From positions 2,418,001 to 2,482,000 of the forward strand of contig JASANH010000626.1 in the NCBI GenBank assembly GCA_030248295.1: DNA of 64,000 nucleotides, given 5' to 3'. The first letter of the stretch is position 1, and every line of letters starts with the position of its first letter. The stretch comes from Mesodorylaimus sp. YZB2_4 (lineage: Eukaryota; Nematoda; Enoplea; Dorylaimida; Dorylaimidae). The notes beneath the pieces are model-generated. The model saw only the letters and a program-made list of their open reading frames with translations. It was not told where the DNA came from and did no database searches. The translations under genes and the position numbers were made by a program. Of the stretch, positions 13,601 through 25,261 are shown piece by piece.

Positions 13601-16600
13601 CCGAATATGGAATGAAAGGAGCCGTCGTTTTCGGCGGGGTTGGAACTGGCAAAACGGCTGTTATACATCAGTTGGCCTCGTACAGTCCGTTCGTGGTGGG
13701 CGACGATCACGACGAGGACTTAACCCGCGATTCGCCCTCCATCAGTCCTTATTGCGCCAATGCCAGTCCGTGCAGCGATCGAATTGCTCAAGGAATGTCG
13801 GCCAATTGTGGTCAACCGAAGAACCGTACGAGCAATAGCACCGACTCCGGTTTCGTATCCGGCTCTAAATTAAGTCTGAACAATAAGAACGGGCACGGCG
13901 CACCGCCAGTGCCTATAAGACACGTTCATCAGCAACCACCGCCTCGTCCCCCGTTGCCTGACTGGCATCGATCCGTGTGCCAGTCTGTCGTGGCTTATCA
14001 TTTTTGTCAAATCGAGAACCAAGTCACTTGTCATTTAGCCCATTTCCTTCGCAATTTGGCCTCAATGTTCGCCTATTCGCCTCAACTGATGGCCTATCGT
14101 GAATATTTGCATCAGCAACCAAAGTTGCAACGATTATTGAGTGTGGATGAACTTTTGAAAAATCCTATTCGTGGTTTTCGATTAGCCGTGACTGAACCGT
14201 TATTGCACTTACGAAAATGTGGCAAGGTCGGCAATGGAAACTATTTGATCCTAATCGATGGTTTGGACGAAGCCGAGTTTCATCGACCCGAATTCGGAGA
14301 TTCGATCGGTTCTTTCTTAGTCAAGCACTCCATGTCCCTTCTTCCCGACTGGCTGAAGTTAGTACTGACAGTGAAGACTGCATCGGTCGATCTACTCAAG
14401 GGATTGCCATTGCATAAGATCAATTTGGATGACATTGTTATCGACGAGTGGGTGTTCAAGGACTCGAAGGAATACATTCGATTGAGGATCGGTCAAAGTT
14501 CCAATATTCAAACAAATATCAGCAACACCAAGGCGCCGTCCAGTGATAATGGACCAGTGCAAATTGGTGTCTCCACAACCACCCCAGCACCCGATGCTGG
14601 GGCATCGTCGTCGTGCCCGTTGGGTCGGTTCGCTGCGCATTTGGCTTCGGGTTCCAAAGGAAATTTTTTGTATATGAAATTGACATTGAATTTGATCGAG
14701 AAAAATTATCTGGTCATGAAAGGGGCCAATTATAAGGTGCTGCCGATCAATCTGGCCGAAGTGTTCCTCTTGATGTTCAATTTGAGATTTCCAACTGCTC
14801 GAGCCTTTGAACGCGTGGCTCCAATTTTGAACGTGGTTCTGGCCTCGTTGAAACCAATGACTGCCAATGAATTGTACGAGGCTGTGGCGGCTGGCGCAAT
14901 CAATGAACATATGAGCAAGGAAGATTTCCAAGAGAGGTGAGTGATTTTGGGTCGAGTGGGGATGGGGAGTCAGGAAGTTGTAAAGATTTACGCCCAGTTT
15001 CCGGGTCTAATGGAAAGTTTCAAGGGATTCCCCCTGCCCCACCGTCACTGGGGGCTTCGAGGAAATAAGTGAAGTGCCGCTAGCGACTATATGACGAGAC
15101 TACAATTTTAAAAAGAAAATGCAAATTTTCACTAAAAAAATGAGTAGAAAAAAGCGGGAAAATTTGCAAATGACATTCCAGCGCCCTCCCTGGCTTATAA
15201 ATTGCCCAAACCACCTGCCGCTGGTTAGTGTACATATGTCGAATGCTGTCTCCACTCCCAGCTGACTGTCATTTATTTCAGGCTGAAAGTTCTTGATGAT
15301 TACCTCGTGAAGAAGCAGGACGGGACGTACGTTCTATTCCATCCGGCATTCCGCGATTGGCTGATTCGACGTGAAGACGGTCAAAGCCCCAAGTACCTGT
15401 GCGATATGAGGTATGTGTATGCTCTGACCTTTATTCCCCTCTGTCCTCCGGCCAGTATGAGTGCCTGATAATTGCCATTGTTGGCGCATGCAAACAGTGG
15501 TTGTAAGGAATTTCATTTACGGTAAGTTAGTGATGGATGCAGCTGCCAGTAAGGCGCTTATGCTGTAAACCATATTTCATAGTGGTGGAATGAGAGAACG
15601 CAGTTTACGTACCTCTATTTAATTCATTTGCAATTTTCCCCGCACGATTTTGCGCATACGCTTATCTTCTTCACTGCAGCTTGATGTCTCATGTTTTGGC
15701 ACTGCAGCCTGTTTTCAACTAATCGTGAGCAAATTTGACTGAATTTGTTGTTTCAGGTATGGCCACGCTTTGTTGGCGTTACGTCTGAGTCGATCGGGTC
15801 ATCGTTTGAGTGCCAGCGAGGTGCAAGAATTGGGCCATCATCTTTTGAAAGCCCATATTTACAAGAGGCCTAGCAACTCGAGGACGGATGGCGGGGACGA
15901 AGCCGAGTTGGGAGCCATTGCAGCCTTGTTTGGTCGAGACTGTCAACTCCTGTGGTTGAACCAAGTGGCAGCTGATCTGCGAGCCGCCTTGTGCACGCAA
16001 AGGAATGCTTGCTGTCCGAATAGCAAGGTCTCGAGGTTGCTACTGTTGGCTGGTGCCAGTGCTGATGCCCACTTGGTCAATTTCTGTTTGGACGACGCTA
16101 GTGAGCAGAGCGAGGATCAGCAGTCGGCTACCAACGATTATGCGACGACTGATGTCGGCACGACGCCCATCCTTTGCTCGGCTGCCTTCTATGGGCAACA
16201 GGAATTCGCCGCATTGTTATTGGAATTCGGTGCAGATGTGGGCGCGACAGAGAGTAACAAAGGTCGAAGTCCTTTGATGTTGGCAGCAGCCGAAGGGCAT
16301 TTAGACATGGTACAGATGCTGCATCAGCACGGAGCCAAGTTGAGCCAGATCGACAACAATCATCGATGCGCTCTGGTCTACGCGGCTGAACGAGGCCACG
16401 CTCACGTGGTCAGTTTCTTGTTACAGTGCGACTGGACGGAATTGTCGGACAATCGAATGCCTAATAGCGATATTAGCAAAGGCACCATGGCCTCATCCAC
16501 CTACGGACATGCTTTGAGGTATGGATGTACACTGGCTGTGAGCTGTGGGTGTTAGTGCTCCATGGGCTTTGTCCAAAAAGGAGTGACGATTTGTGCTGGG

Positions 16601-18316
16601 GACTAAACCACGGACATTCCGTTTTTAGGCAACAGGCGGCTCAACAAGCTTTCGTGGCAGCAGCTGCAGCTGGACGTACAGCAGTCTGTGAGTTCCTACT
16701 GGACTTCGGCGATGTCATGGTCGACGAGGCGGACCCAGTCGGCGGAGAAACAGCGTTGAGCGCAGCCTGCGCATCGGCTCGCAAGGAAACCGTTGGTTAC
16801 TTGCTGAACCGAGCTGGTGCACGGGTGGCTTATGGTCGTCAGTCGGAGAAACCAACACCTCCGTTGCTGCAAGCTGTGTCCAACGGGTGTTGGGAAATCG
16901 TGTCGACCCTGTTGGCTCGTCAAATGGACGTGGATGGAGAACGAAACGGGACGGGTCAAACGGCATTGATGGTGGCAGCACAGTTTGGACACATTGCCGT
17001 TTTGGAATTGCTTCTGAGTCGAAGTATGGTGTTGTCGGTGGTGTGGATTAACAATGGAATAAGACGCGTACTGCTTTCAGATGTGGACGTGTCTGCCACT
17101 GATGATGATGGCAGAACGCCGTTGTACTGGGCTTGCCTCAAAGACCAACCAGCAGTTGCCAATCTGCTTTTGGATAGAGGCGCCGTTTTAGATACGTTTG
17201 ACAAGCACGGTTTCGGGCCGATCCATTACGCTGCTCAGCACGGATCGAAACAGTTGGTAAGTAGAGATCTGTCTCGGTAGAGCTCTGTCTTGGTGTAACA
17301 TCTGTTCAAGCAAGTGTGGAATCTGAGCCCCTTTTCAGATGCAGTTACTTCTGGATCGGCATCCTCAACTCTTGGAGCAACCAACGAACTCGAGTAGTCG
17401 TCTTCGGCCGTTGGATCTGGCGATTCTGGCTGACAATGTGGACGCCGTACAACGTTGCTTGAAGAAAGGAGCTAAACTGGCCCCGAGCACTTGGACATTT
17501 GCCCGGGATAAACTGTCGATGATCGCTGCCTTATTGAACAAGCTCTTGGAAGATGGTCAGTTGCTGTACAAGAAGAATCGATTGGAGGACGCGCAACATC
17601 GTTTCACTTACGCGTTAAAGAAATTGCCTCAGTCGCCTTCAGCTGCTGCAGGAACGGACCATTCATACAAGGCTCAATGGTCCGAGTACGCGCACGAATT
17701 TGATCGCCTGCGATTTCACTTGAGATTGAATTTTGCACGTTGCCAGAGGAAAAGCGGAGACGCGGCCAAGGCGGCTGAAACGTGTACGGAGGCTATCAGA
17801 ACTTACCAGCAGGCCTTGCTGGCCTCCTCGTCCCGTCGCCACGCAGAAGCGGAGCAGTCATTGGTCGATGCTTATGTGTGTCGCGCAAGATGTTTCTGCG
17901 AAATACGCCAGTTCGAGAAAGCGTACGAAGATCTACGCCGAGCCTTACGTGTGTCGCCATCGAACCGTGAAGCCCAGCAATTACTGCCCAAAGTGAAAAT
18001 GGCGTTGGAGAAAGATTCAGGTGGCAAGAAAGAAGAGTCATCTTCGAAGAACAAAGTGGAGATCAGTTCCGGTTCGTCTCTTCTCTCCGTCTACACCCCG
18101 CCCGAGTCGTCGAGGGAGTCTTCTCTCCCAGTCATCACAGACAGTGAGTGCACTAAACACTCAACTTCGGCCGCCGCTCCATCAGCTTCTCCTAATCGAA
18201 GTCAGGCCAGTTCGGACAGTGGCAACATGCCGGATATGGAAGATGGTGAGAATGTGAAAGCTCGTTTCGAGCTGCAGCTGCATAAACGTGAGAATGGTGT
18301 AGAAACGCAGCTGTAG
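1666..18316 (+). CDS. TANC-like: TANC / rolling-pebbles-type scaffold protein (P-loop, ankyrin and TPR domains), 9 exons
   Basis: Exons 1666-2212, 3943-4128, 4537-4740, 12971-14936, 15282-15410, 15757-16518, 16629-17023, 17081-17256 and 17339-18316 join to 5343 nt in one frame (1780 aa); all junctions are GT-AG. The start has a strong context (GACCATGG). The first 312 residues are Ser/Pro/Gln-rich and probably disordered. Around residue 534 lies a Walker A loop (GGVGTGKT), around 738 a Walker B-like stretch (ILIDGLDEAEF) matching the TANC STAND-type ATPase region, then the family's FHPAFRDWLI and ELGHHLLKAHI motifs. About ten ankyrin repeats fill roughly residues 1140-1500 and TPR-like helices follow to about 1640. 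The protein ends in ETQL, a class I PDZ ligand; vertebrate TANC proteins are known to carry a C-terminal PDZ motif. The tail after the TPRs is shorter than in vertebrates. Likely role: cytoplasmic scaffold at synapses or, as fly rolling pebbles, in myoblast fusion. The family call is firm; the first exon may vary. Confidence 0.93.
5182..5500. repeat. Local direct repeat of about 75 bp inside the large TANC intron
   Basis: A segment at about 5182-5258 recurs at about 5421-5497, an offset of 239 bp, with roughly a dozen substitutions. Both share the core GGTACGACAA followed by a TTATTTACG motif. Neither copy is bounded by convincing splice sites on both sides, so I treat it as a repeat and not as a duplicated exon. 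Confidence 0.55.
9965..10040 (+). repeat. SINE-B 3' fragment
   Basis: It carries the tail signature of SINE-B (GCCCTCGAGTGCGCATC, then GTGATGGTAAAACA and short GAACATGAA units). It matches the tails of the copies at 22441, 39360 and 52866 and lacks the tRNA-like head. It lies in the 8.2-kb TANC intron. Confidence 0.7.
11403..11559 (+). CDS. Probable alternative first exon (1c) of the TANC-like gene
   Basis: Tandem ATGs at 11400/11403 open 52 codons plus one base, ending at a strong donor (TCCG, then GTAAGA). The phase-1 end matches the acceptor at 12970, giving a Gly codon across the junction. The peptide starts MDHYWKRFKKRLSTAKLS, a basic, amphipathic N-terminus like a typical scaffold isoform start. 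It would yield an isoform lacking the disordered 312-residue N-terminus but keeping the ATPase, ankyrin, TPR and PDZ-ligand parts. The promoter would lie just upstream; an AT-rich stretch near 11390 is a possible core. Not proven without RNA. Confidence 0.55.
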
Positions 18317-18871
18317 CTCACGGTGCGAGGGCATTGCGCTGTGGAGACAATTTTCAGTGGAAGAATATTTTATCAGTGGGAGTACAAGTCAGGCTGAACT
18401 GTATGAGATACTTGGTGCTCGTAGGAGTACCATACTGTGTAAGCATGGTTTTATTACTGTAGACACGTGCTTGTTTTTTGAGGAAGGTGACGCTGGGGCA
18501 TTTGTGTTATATATGGCGTATGGATCGTGTAGAAACTGGTGACATGTGCTAGATAGGTATGATGGCGTGTCCGACTCTGGTAGTAAAGTATTGGAAATCT
18601 TGGAAAAAGCAGACCAAAGACTGAACAGCGCCATGAGTACAAAGACTACAATTGAGTTTTACGAGTGGATTTCTGCCTGTGGGCGAACACTGGGAGGCAG
18701 AAAAATACATGGCAGAGCTTAGGGCAGGGTGCATGAACGAGTCTGGACACACTTATTCTGAACACTGGAACGGTTCCAGTGGTTCCAGTGCACGATCGGA
18801 GGAGTACACAGGTACTTGCACGCGCCCGGCCACCACACGTGTCGAGTCGTGTTGAGCGAGCATGAATTAAA
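18317..18871 (+). other. Probable 3' UTR of the TANC-like gene with a polyadenylation-type hexamer
   Basis: After the TAG stop at 18314-18316 there is no further open exon. An ATTAAA hexamer at 18866-18871 is the first plausible poly(A) signal, which would give a UTR of about 570 nt. Confidence 0.4.
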
Positions 18872-20340
18872 GCGCCCTCCTATAAGCACTGCGCTTATAA
18901 GAAGGCCTCAATGAGGATGGCCGATAAAGAGCAGCAACCTGTGACGTCAAGTCATTCTGACGGTGTGCCACGCAGCAGGAACTGAAGAAGCAAACATTCG
19001 ACTCGCCTACTGAGTGTGATGCTCCAGATTTTTGCTGAAAACTCGCTTTTTTTGCCAGTCACAAGCTATGAATGTACTGCATGGCAGCACCATGCTTTTG
19101 CATTCAGTGATAAGCGGCACAAAATTACATCTAGCGTGAAAAGAACATTTATGATTGGTCGACTTATGTGAACTGATTGCTAGAGGCTGCAACTGATTGT
19201 GGGGCTGTTCGCACTGACGACCACAGTCAAGCCGCAGGCACTGACTAGTTAAAGTGACCATTGCCGCTTGGGGGCGCCTAGAATTCTTGGGGGTGTGGCT
19301 AGGGCAGTTGGCTCGTAAGGAGGAGCCAGGACAGTACAGAACGCTGGGAGAGATCCATGCTCTCTCTTGCTTTCGTTCGCTCGATTCGTTCCCATCTAGT
19401 TGTTCTGAAGTCGTGGGGAACCACCCTCCGCATTTGTACTACCCATTTGGCAGACCTGTGATGCGGGCCAAGCGCCAGCCAGAGACATCGATAAGCATAC
19501 TCTCAAAGGGCTTCTGCAATCGTCGTTTCCTTTAGGCCATACTGGAAGAGTCTAGGAGTTGCCTGCAGGGTGCTTGGTTTGTCTGCAGGTAAGATCTAGG
19601 ACTGCTGAGACATCGTCGTGCATTGATGCGCTCGTAATCTTCTGGGCCCTCTGGTGTTCGCTTTGGTCTTTTCTGCGCCTCGACAGTGGATCTGCCCGCC
19701 AGCATGGGCATCTTAGGACTGGGTGCATTCGACAGGCTAGTGTATCATTGCACAGAGCTGCAGGCACCCAGAGGCGCGGCATACACGCCTGACGGGTTGT
19801 TGTGGGAATCGGGGTCTTAAGTGATCTCTGCAGGGATAAGCCTGTTACAGGCTCGGGCAATAGAAGATCCTGGACCGCTCTCTTGTAAGAGCCTGAGCCC
19901 GCCAGCACGTGAGCGCAGAATATCTGTCGCACGCTCACACAACATGAATCCATTGATTTGCCCACGCATGTAGCCGTCTAGCCTCACAATACATAGTCGT
20001 GGTGTGAGAAAGTGTCACTGGCACTGCCTAGACTGGTGCTTTGACATGCTAAGCACTGGCCTAACTGGGAACGGCAACAGTTGGCAGTATCATGTACAGT
20101 CTCCAAATAATACCCCAGGGGGCGGGGGATTTTATTTGCAAACCTCTAGGAGGGGCTCATCCGAGGGGGTACATAATCGAATGCACGGTGTGCACACAAT
20201 AAATTGATCACACAAGTGAACAGACCGAAGGGCTTCATCAATAGCGGCATGAGTTGCCTCTCAAAAAAAGAACAGTATTCGCTAATAAATGAATCAAAGA
20301 ATCCGCATATCTCCTAAACTCACTGTCTAAAACGCTGTTA
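18872..20340. other. Intergenic; no supported feature
   Basis: This spacer lies between the TANC 3' end and the 3' end of the lectin-like gene on the other strand, so the two genes converge. A 137-codon minus-strand ORF at 19552-19965 has no recognisable domain, no splice context and a skewed composition; I do not call it. Confidence 0.6.
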
Positions 20341-21304
20341 TTACGGCACGTAGTTGTAATGCGTGCAAGTGCCATTGGCTGCAGCAGGAATGGTACTTGG
20401 ACATTTTGGGCATTCATCCCGAATCGAGAACGAAAACAGTTGGCACGAGGTTGTAAAGGTTGCGAAATCTGTGATAAAATTGAAGCTTCGACACCATGTT
20501 CTTTTCCAGCATATCTCGGCGCAATCCTGGGGGCGCTGCGCAGGTGTTATCTCGATTGGAGATTCAGTCATGCACACATTGGTTTTGTGGTACTCTTCGT
20601 CTCGGCCTGAAGTATAACAGTGTATATCTCACGGCAGTCGCAACCTGGTTTTCTTTCGTTTCTTACATGAAAACTGGCAAAGTGCTACTGACTTCACCGT
20701 GCAACTGATATCGTTGAAAACTCCATACTGTCCGAGGACGAAACAATATTCTCCACCCGTGTCGCCAGTGTCGCACATGTAATATCTGAGTCGTGTATTG
20801 CCTGCATTCAACCGAGCATTGGGCTGGGTGGCTGTGTCATACCAGTACGTGGTATCACTCGTCACTGAACACGGAGTTCCAGCTATATCGTTCCGACGCT
20901 GTAAGGCCAAGTATGTCCTGGTGACGTTGGTCGACTTCTAAAAACGCTTTACATGGTTCTTGTTTGGAAAGCACAGAAATAATCAGATCACCCTCATTTG
21001 CAAAATATTATAGTATTCGCTATCCGTGTGGATTTGGCCCAAGACTGCTCCTTGCGTTCGACACGCTATCCAAGCATCTTGCCATGCAGCTGAACCGATT
21101 GTGAAGAAAAAACAGCGCGATCCATCCACCACCCCTCCAAGATCAGCGCATGCCTTTGCGTTACATTGAAGGTCTAAAACGCCACAGAAAGAGTCAGATA
21201 CATGACGATCTGGCTTCCACTACCATCTCACTTTGTGCGAATGATAAATGGAGAAAAATTAGGTTGAAAATAATGGGTAGTGCATACCAAAATGCTGCAA
21301 TCAT
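20341..21304 (-). CDS. Secreted C-type lectin-like protein with a C-terminal PAN/apple-like cysteine region, 4 exons
   Basis: Minus-strand exons 21304-21232, 21173-20992, 20937-20667 and 20606-20341 join to 792 nt (263 aa). Introns are 58, 54 and 60 nt, all GT-AG. Exon 1 encodes a signal peptide (hydrophobic core after MIAAFWYALP, ending SFAQ). Exons 2-3 form a C-type lectin fold: a GSRCFFF start, a WQDAWIAC helix, YWYD, and GGEYC...GVFNDISC...LCQF at the end. No EPN or QPD sugar motif is visible, so carbohydrate binding is uncertain. The last exon has a C-x3-C-x4-C pattern and a CQLFSFS strand like PAN/apple domains, which bind proteins or glycans. Frames agree across every junction. The C-terminal domain call is tentative. 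Confidence 0.78.
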
Positions 21305-22440
21305 CGTTTTCTTGCAGTGGTCTCTCGAAAAGCTATAAATTGGTGACACAACGATGACATAGCAAAAGTCCCCATTTGTTACCCATGGGGCAAGATAAGT
21401 GAACTAGTTTAGGGATCCCGAACAGGCCCAGCGGAGGAGTACATCTTCCTGCACACAGTACATAGAGGCCTTTATTATTAGGCCTTCACACTAACACGTA
21501 CACGGGGCCTAATAATACGTAGATAGGTATGTTCTGATAACTTGGAAAATGAGGAGACAGCAACAATAAGTAAAGAAAATCGACAAATAGGTTGCCGAAA
21601 TGTATCCTTGGATGCTCATCATCGCGTAACTGTTTCACCCAGTCTCCCCTTCCCTGGACATATGTGAGGGGACACAACGGAGGACTGATCCCTACATCGT
21701 CGAACACTCCACTGTCATAGATATGAGGGCAGTTTCGAGTGACCCTACTACTGTTTCTAGCTGAGCTATAACAGCTCTGATGGATTCAATGCGCTCAAGC
21801 CCAATTTGCTTTCAACCCAACGCCAATTACGTGGGCACGTCGCCGTCACCAGGTAACACAGTGTTATTTAGAAGATAATGGGCTTCACATCCGTCGTCTA
21901 ATTCATAAATATGGGCATCCCATACAGGCATCGCGGCATGTAGGCAAGTTTCATCCTATTCCTCGAATTATCTTTTCGCAACCGTCATCTTGCCGTGGCT
22001 GCCAATAGTTTTCAGACCAGACATCGCTTATAACTATTTCAAAAAGTTTCAGGCGCTATTTGCACAATTGGTCAGGTGACGTTCGAACTGTTCGTTCAAA
22101 TAAAATCGAAACATGTTTGAGGTGTTCTTCGACGATGACTGTGAGATAATAATGCCCCGAGAATGATACACTGACGGGGCCAGCACAGTACTACTGCCTA
22201 AAAAACTGTACGCTTACCTGATCGTAAGACTCAAAAACGTCATCCCTTCTGATTATTTACAAGATTTTAGAAACCCAGTGAGCTTTTTTCGTACTAGGTC
22301 ATTCCACTGTTCATCCTGGACACCTTTCCTTCTCCAGAAAAATTCATACTGTAGATCCTCGCTTATATCCCCTCACTTACTGCATAGCCCCAGGTGAGAC
22401 TCACTTGGTGGAATCATAGAGCCCAAGAGCAACGAGTGAA
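21305..22440. other. Intergenic spacer upstream of the lectin-like gene
   Basis: It lies between two divergent genes and must hold the lectin gene promoter. I see no clear TATA box, RNA gene or transposon apart from a short palindrome-like AGGCC-rich stretch near 21465-21515. Confidence 0.5.
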
Positions 22441-22620
22441 GATTTGCGGTTAGGCGTCTGCCTCTCACGCCAGACGCGCAGTTACGGGCGAGAGTTCGAC
22501 TCGCCGCGGGCCAGTAAATCATTTTGTGTGCGTAAAATGTGTCCCTTCACCCTCGAGTGCGCATAAGCGTTTAATGATGTGGTAAAACATGAAGATGCGG
22601 TATGCCTCAGTCACTAAAGA
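22441..22620 (+). repeat. tRNA-derived SINE, family B (best copy)
   Basis: The tRNA-like head has an A-box-like GCGGTTAGGCG and a B box GAGTTCGACTC about 50 bp apart. It is followed by a body with CCCTCGAGTGCGCATAAGCG and a GATGTGGTAAAACATGAA tail. The same order recurs at 52866-53030; tail-only copies lie at 39360-39450 and 9965-10040. Confidence 0.75.
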
Positions 22621-22958
22621 ACATGCTGCACTTCCAGTGCACATAATCGTCCTGCTCGCCTTAGTTTGCTCAAATAAGTTCTAAATGTGAGCGCTCTAGC
22701 ATAGAACTATACCTTCACAACTATCAAGTTACCCTAACATGCTTCCCCTTTAATTATTTGCAATCATTGAATGGCAAGTACAGCCAGCGACTCCAAACCA
22801 GCTTTGAACCAGATCATGTTTCAGTATCAGGCATTACATATTCATCGGACTGTGTGTTCTTTGACGTCCCAAGCAGTCACCTTGCTGCCACTGGGCACTG
22901 GGATGTCCTGTCGATGTACCTAATGGACATTCGGTTCCTAAGCCAAAACTAAAAAATC

Positions 22959-25261
22959 ATGGAGACGATAGAAAAACGACTCCAAAAACTCGAATCAAAC
23001 ACTGATATAATTATGTCATCTCTGGCAGCTCTGACCTCAAAAGTGGCCGCCATAGAAGCAATTATCAGCCAGCTTGAATTTTTGTACGGCAAGGTTGGAG
23101 ACAAACCACAGAAGAATCATGAAAAAAGTTTGATCACTGAAAATAAAGCTGAGAAGGAATCAGGTAAAAAATTTTATTTTACTGGCAGCTAGTGATGGCT
23201 TATCTCTATTTCCGATTTTAGACGGCTTTTTTTCCCAACTGGCTGAAAACGTGACCGCTGTCGCTGGTTTGAAAGAGGCGGTCAGTTCGAAGGTGAAGCC
23301 ACTTCGATGGTTTTGGTCCCTGCTGCTTCTCTTGGGAATTGGGGCAACTGGTCTTTATCTTTACGAGACAGGCGGAGAATATTTCACGAAGCCAACAGCC
23401 ACAAAAGTAGGCACTGAGCAGTCTGGTGTCATAACTAGAGCTTAGATTAAGTGCATTCTAGAATTTTGAAAAAAAGTTTGATATTCGGATTCAGCGCTCG
23501 CGTTTTACAGGAAGTGGTCGAAATTCTGGACCTCCAGCACCTAAATGTAAAAAAAGTCGAAATTCGTGATTGCAAAGGGTAAATGAAAATTTCGACTTCT
23601 TAAAAAATTAGGATAGAGGTCCAAAATTTTGCCTTCCCGCTTTAAAACACGAATGCTGAATCTGAATATCATACTCTTTTTCAATATTCTGACATTGATT
23701 ATACTGTACAAATCACTTCGTCTTCAACTCGAAAATATGTTACGGGTGGCTTTCTGAGTTCCGAAACACCGTTCTTACTCAACAGTGGCATCTTTGCAGC
23801 GGGTATCTCCATTAAATACGGTCAGCTAACTTATCCAAAAAGCCCAACTTCTGTGCCTTCAAAAAAACTAAAATAACCATGAGTAATCTACTTGGCAAAG
23901 TATTCACTCGCCTCTAGCATCACTGCTTCACTAAGAACTAGACCTACCAAAAGTCGTCTCATGACTAACCACTCTGAGTGCTATCCCGAGTAATATAACT
24001 TCTACCAACTGCAAAACAATGGCATCGATAGCGAGTTTAGTGCATTACACATTTATATACTTGTCACAAATATTTGCAGGTGCAGCTTCTCAGAAGCTCC
24101 TCTTACGAGCTGCCGCCATTACTCATTTGTCCCAACACTTGGATAGACACGAAGAAGGCGACCAAGGATCTGAACAAAGATGCTGTCAAGTATTCGCTGG
24201 GATATTTCAATTATTTTCACAATCTAACAGTTCAGAATATTTCACGCACTCGCAAAGAATTTATGGCCTTTTATGAAGCCAAAAATTTCTCTTCACTTCG
24301 CGAATACTATGAATCGATTGCAATCGATATTTCAGAATCAAAATCCATGAATGAGTTTATCCAAACTTCATCTCCAATTTTTTTTTGTAGGACCTGTGAC
24401 AAAAATATACCAATGAAAAAAGAATTTTTTTCTGACACTTTATGCTACTTGTTTAAATTTCAAAGAGTTACAGGTGGTTTGGGGAGGCCAATAGATTTGA
24501 TATTTTTTAAAACTAAAGAAGAATACAAAAATGAGATAATTTCAAGCAGTTTTAGTCCGTGGTGGGTCGCATTTCCTCAAACGCTGCCATCGGAAGGGAC
24601 GCTCGCCCCGGTTTTAGCATTAAATCCGTTCAGGCAGTATCACATCAAGTTGAGCATGAAAAAATTCATGACCATTTCAAAACCAGGGGCGCCTTGCATT
24701 GATAAGAGTCAGGCTGCTTCTCATGTCCCACTTTTCCTGTGTTTGCTTGAGTGTGAGAATACGTATCTCCATGCCCATTTGAACTGCACTAGGAGACTAT
24801 CTCACTTTAAAAGCCCGCGTGAGTTCTGCAACTACCTCGAACCGTTTCAAGAGTACGATACCTTTAAAGACTACTATAATTCCGAAGAGGGGAAACAACT
24901 TTTTAACGCGACTGCCTCGCGCTATTTCGAGCAATGTCCGTACAATTGCGAGAGAACGGTCTTCGACATAACAGTTTTATCAAAAATGGACATAAAGAGT
25001 TTGGATTTTGATCAATTGGTCCCCTCTGCCGAAGTGCAGAATCTCTCTATGCTGTCCCTCTGGATTATTCATAGCGCACCTGAAGCGGGAGGAGTCCTCA
25101 CCTTTGAAGAAATATACACGTACAGTTTTATCACTTTACTGAATAATATTGGTGGGACATTGGGACTGTTTATTGGGGGGACGCTGATGACAGTTGTCCA
25201 AGTAATTGTAGCCATAGCGATGTATACTGGCAGAAAATTTTTTAAAAAATCTTGCTCGTGA
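22959..25261 (+). CDS. DEG/ENaC-type sodium channel subunit, paralogue 1, 3 exons
   Basis: Exons 22959-23163, 23222-23406 and 24080-25261 join to 1572 nt (523 aa); introns are GT-AG, of 58 and 673 nt. Residues 1-68 form a heptad-like helix, predicted coiled coil. TM1 is at about residues 93-115 (LRWFWSLLLLLGIGATGLYLY), followed by the post-TM1 motif VQLLRSSSYELPPLLICP that corresponds to the family's PAVTICN region. A cysteine-rich extracellular domain follows, with NxS/T sites. TM2 near the end carries NNIGGTLGLFIGGTLMTVVQ, the family's signature. Two conserved positions differ: the cytosolic His-Gly gating motif is Ala-Gly (VAGLKEAV), and the GxS selectivity filter reads GGT. Expected role: trimeric cation channel at the plasma membrane; ligand unknown. 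The paralogue at 43656 shares exon lengths and phases. No truncation is seen. Confidence 0.9.
23459..23692. repeat. Foldback (MITE-like) element in intron 2 of DEG/ENaC paralogue 1
   Basis: About 75 bp at 23460-23535 reappear as the inverted complement at 23615-23691 (outer core TTTGATATTC...GATTCAGC), with a further inner inverted pair (AAAGTCGAAATT / AATTTCGACTT). The matching intron of paralogue 2 is only 58 nt and lacks it, so the insertion followed the gene duplication. Confidence 0.75.

Noticed and set aside
16525..16628. ORF start that seems to extend the TANC exon upstream of 16629
   Set aside because: It is intronic: the donor at 16519 and acceptor at 16628 restore the ankyrin repeat pattern and frame.
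19552..19965. 137-codon minus-strand ORF
   Set aside because: No domain, no signal peptide, no splice context; within repeat-poor spacer and consistent with a chance ORF.
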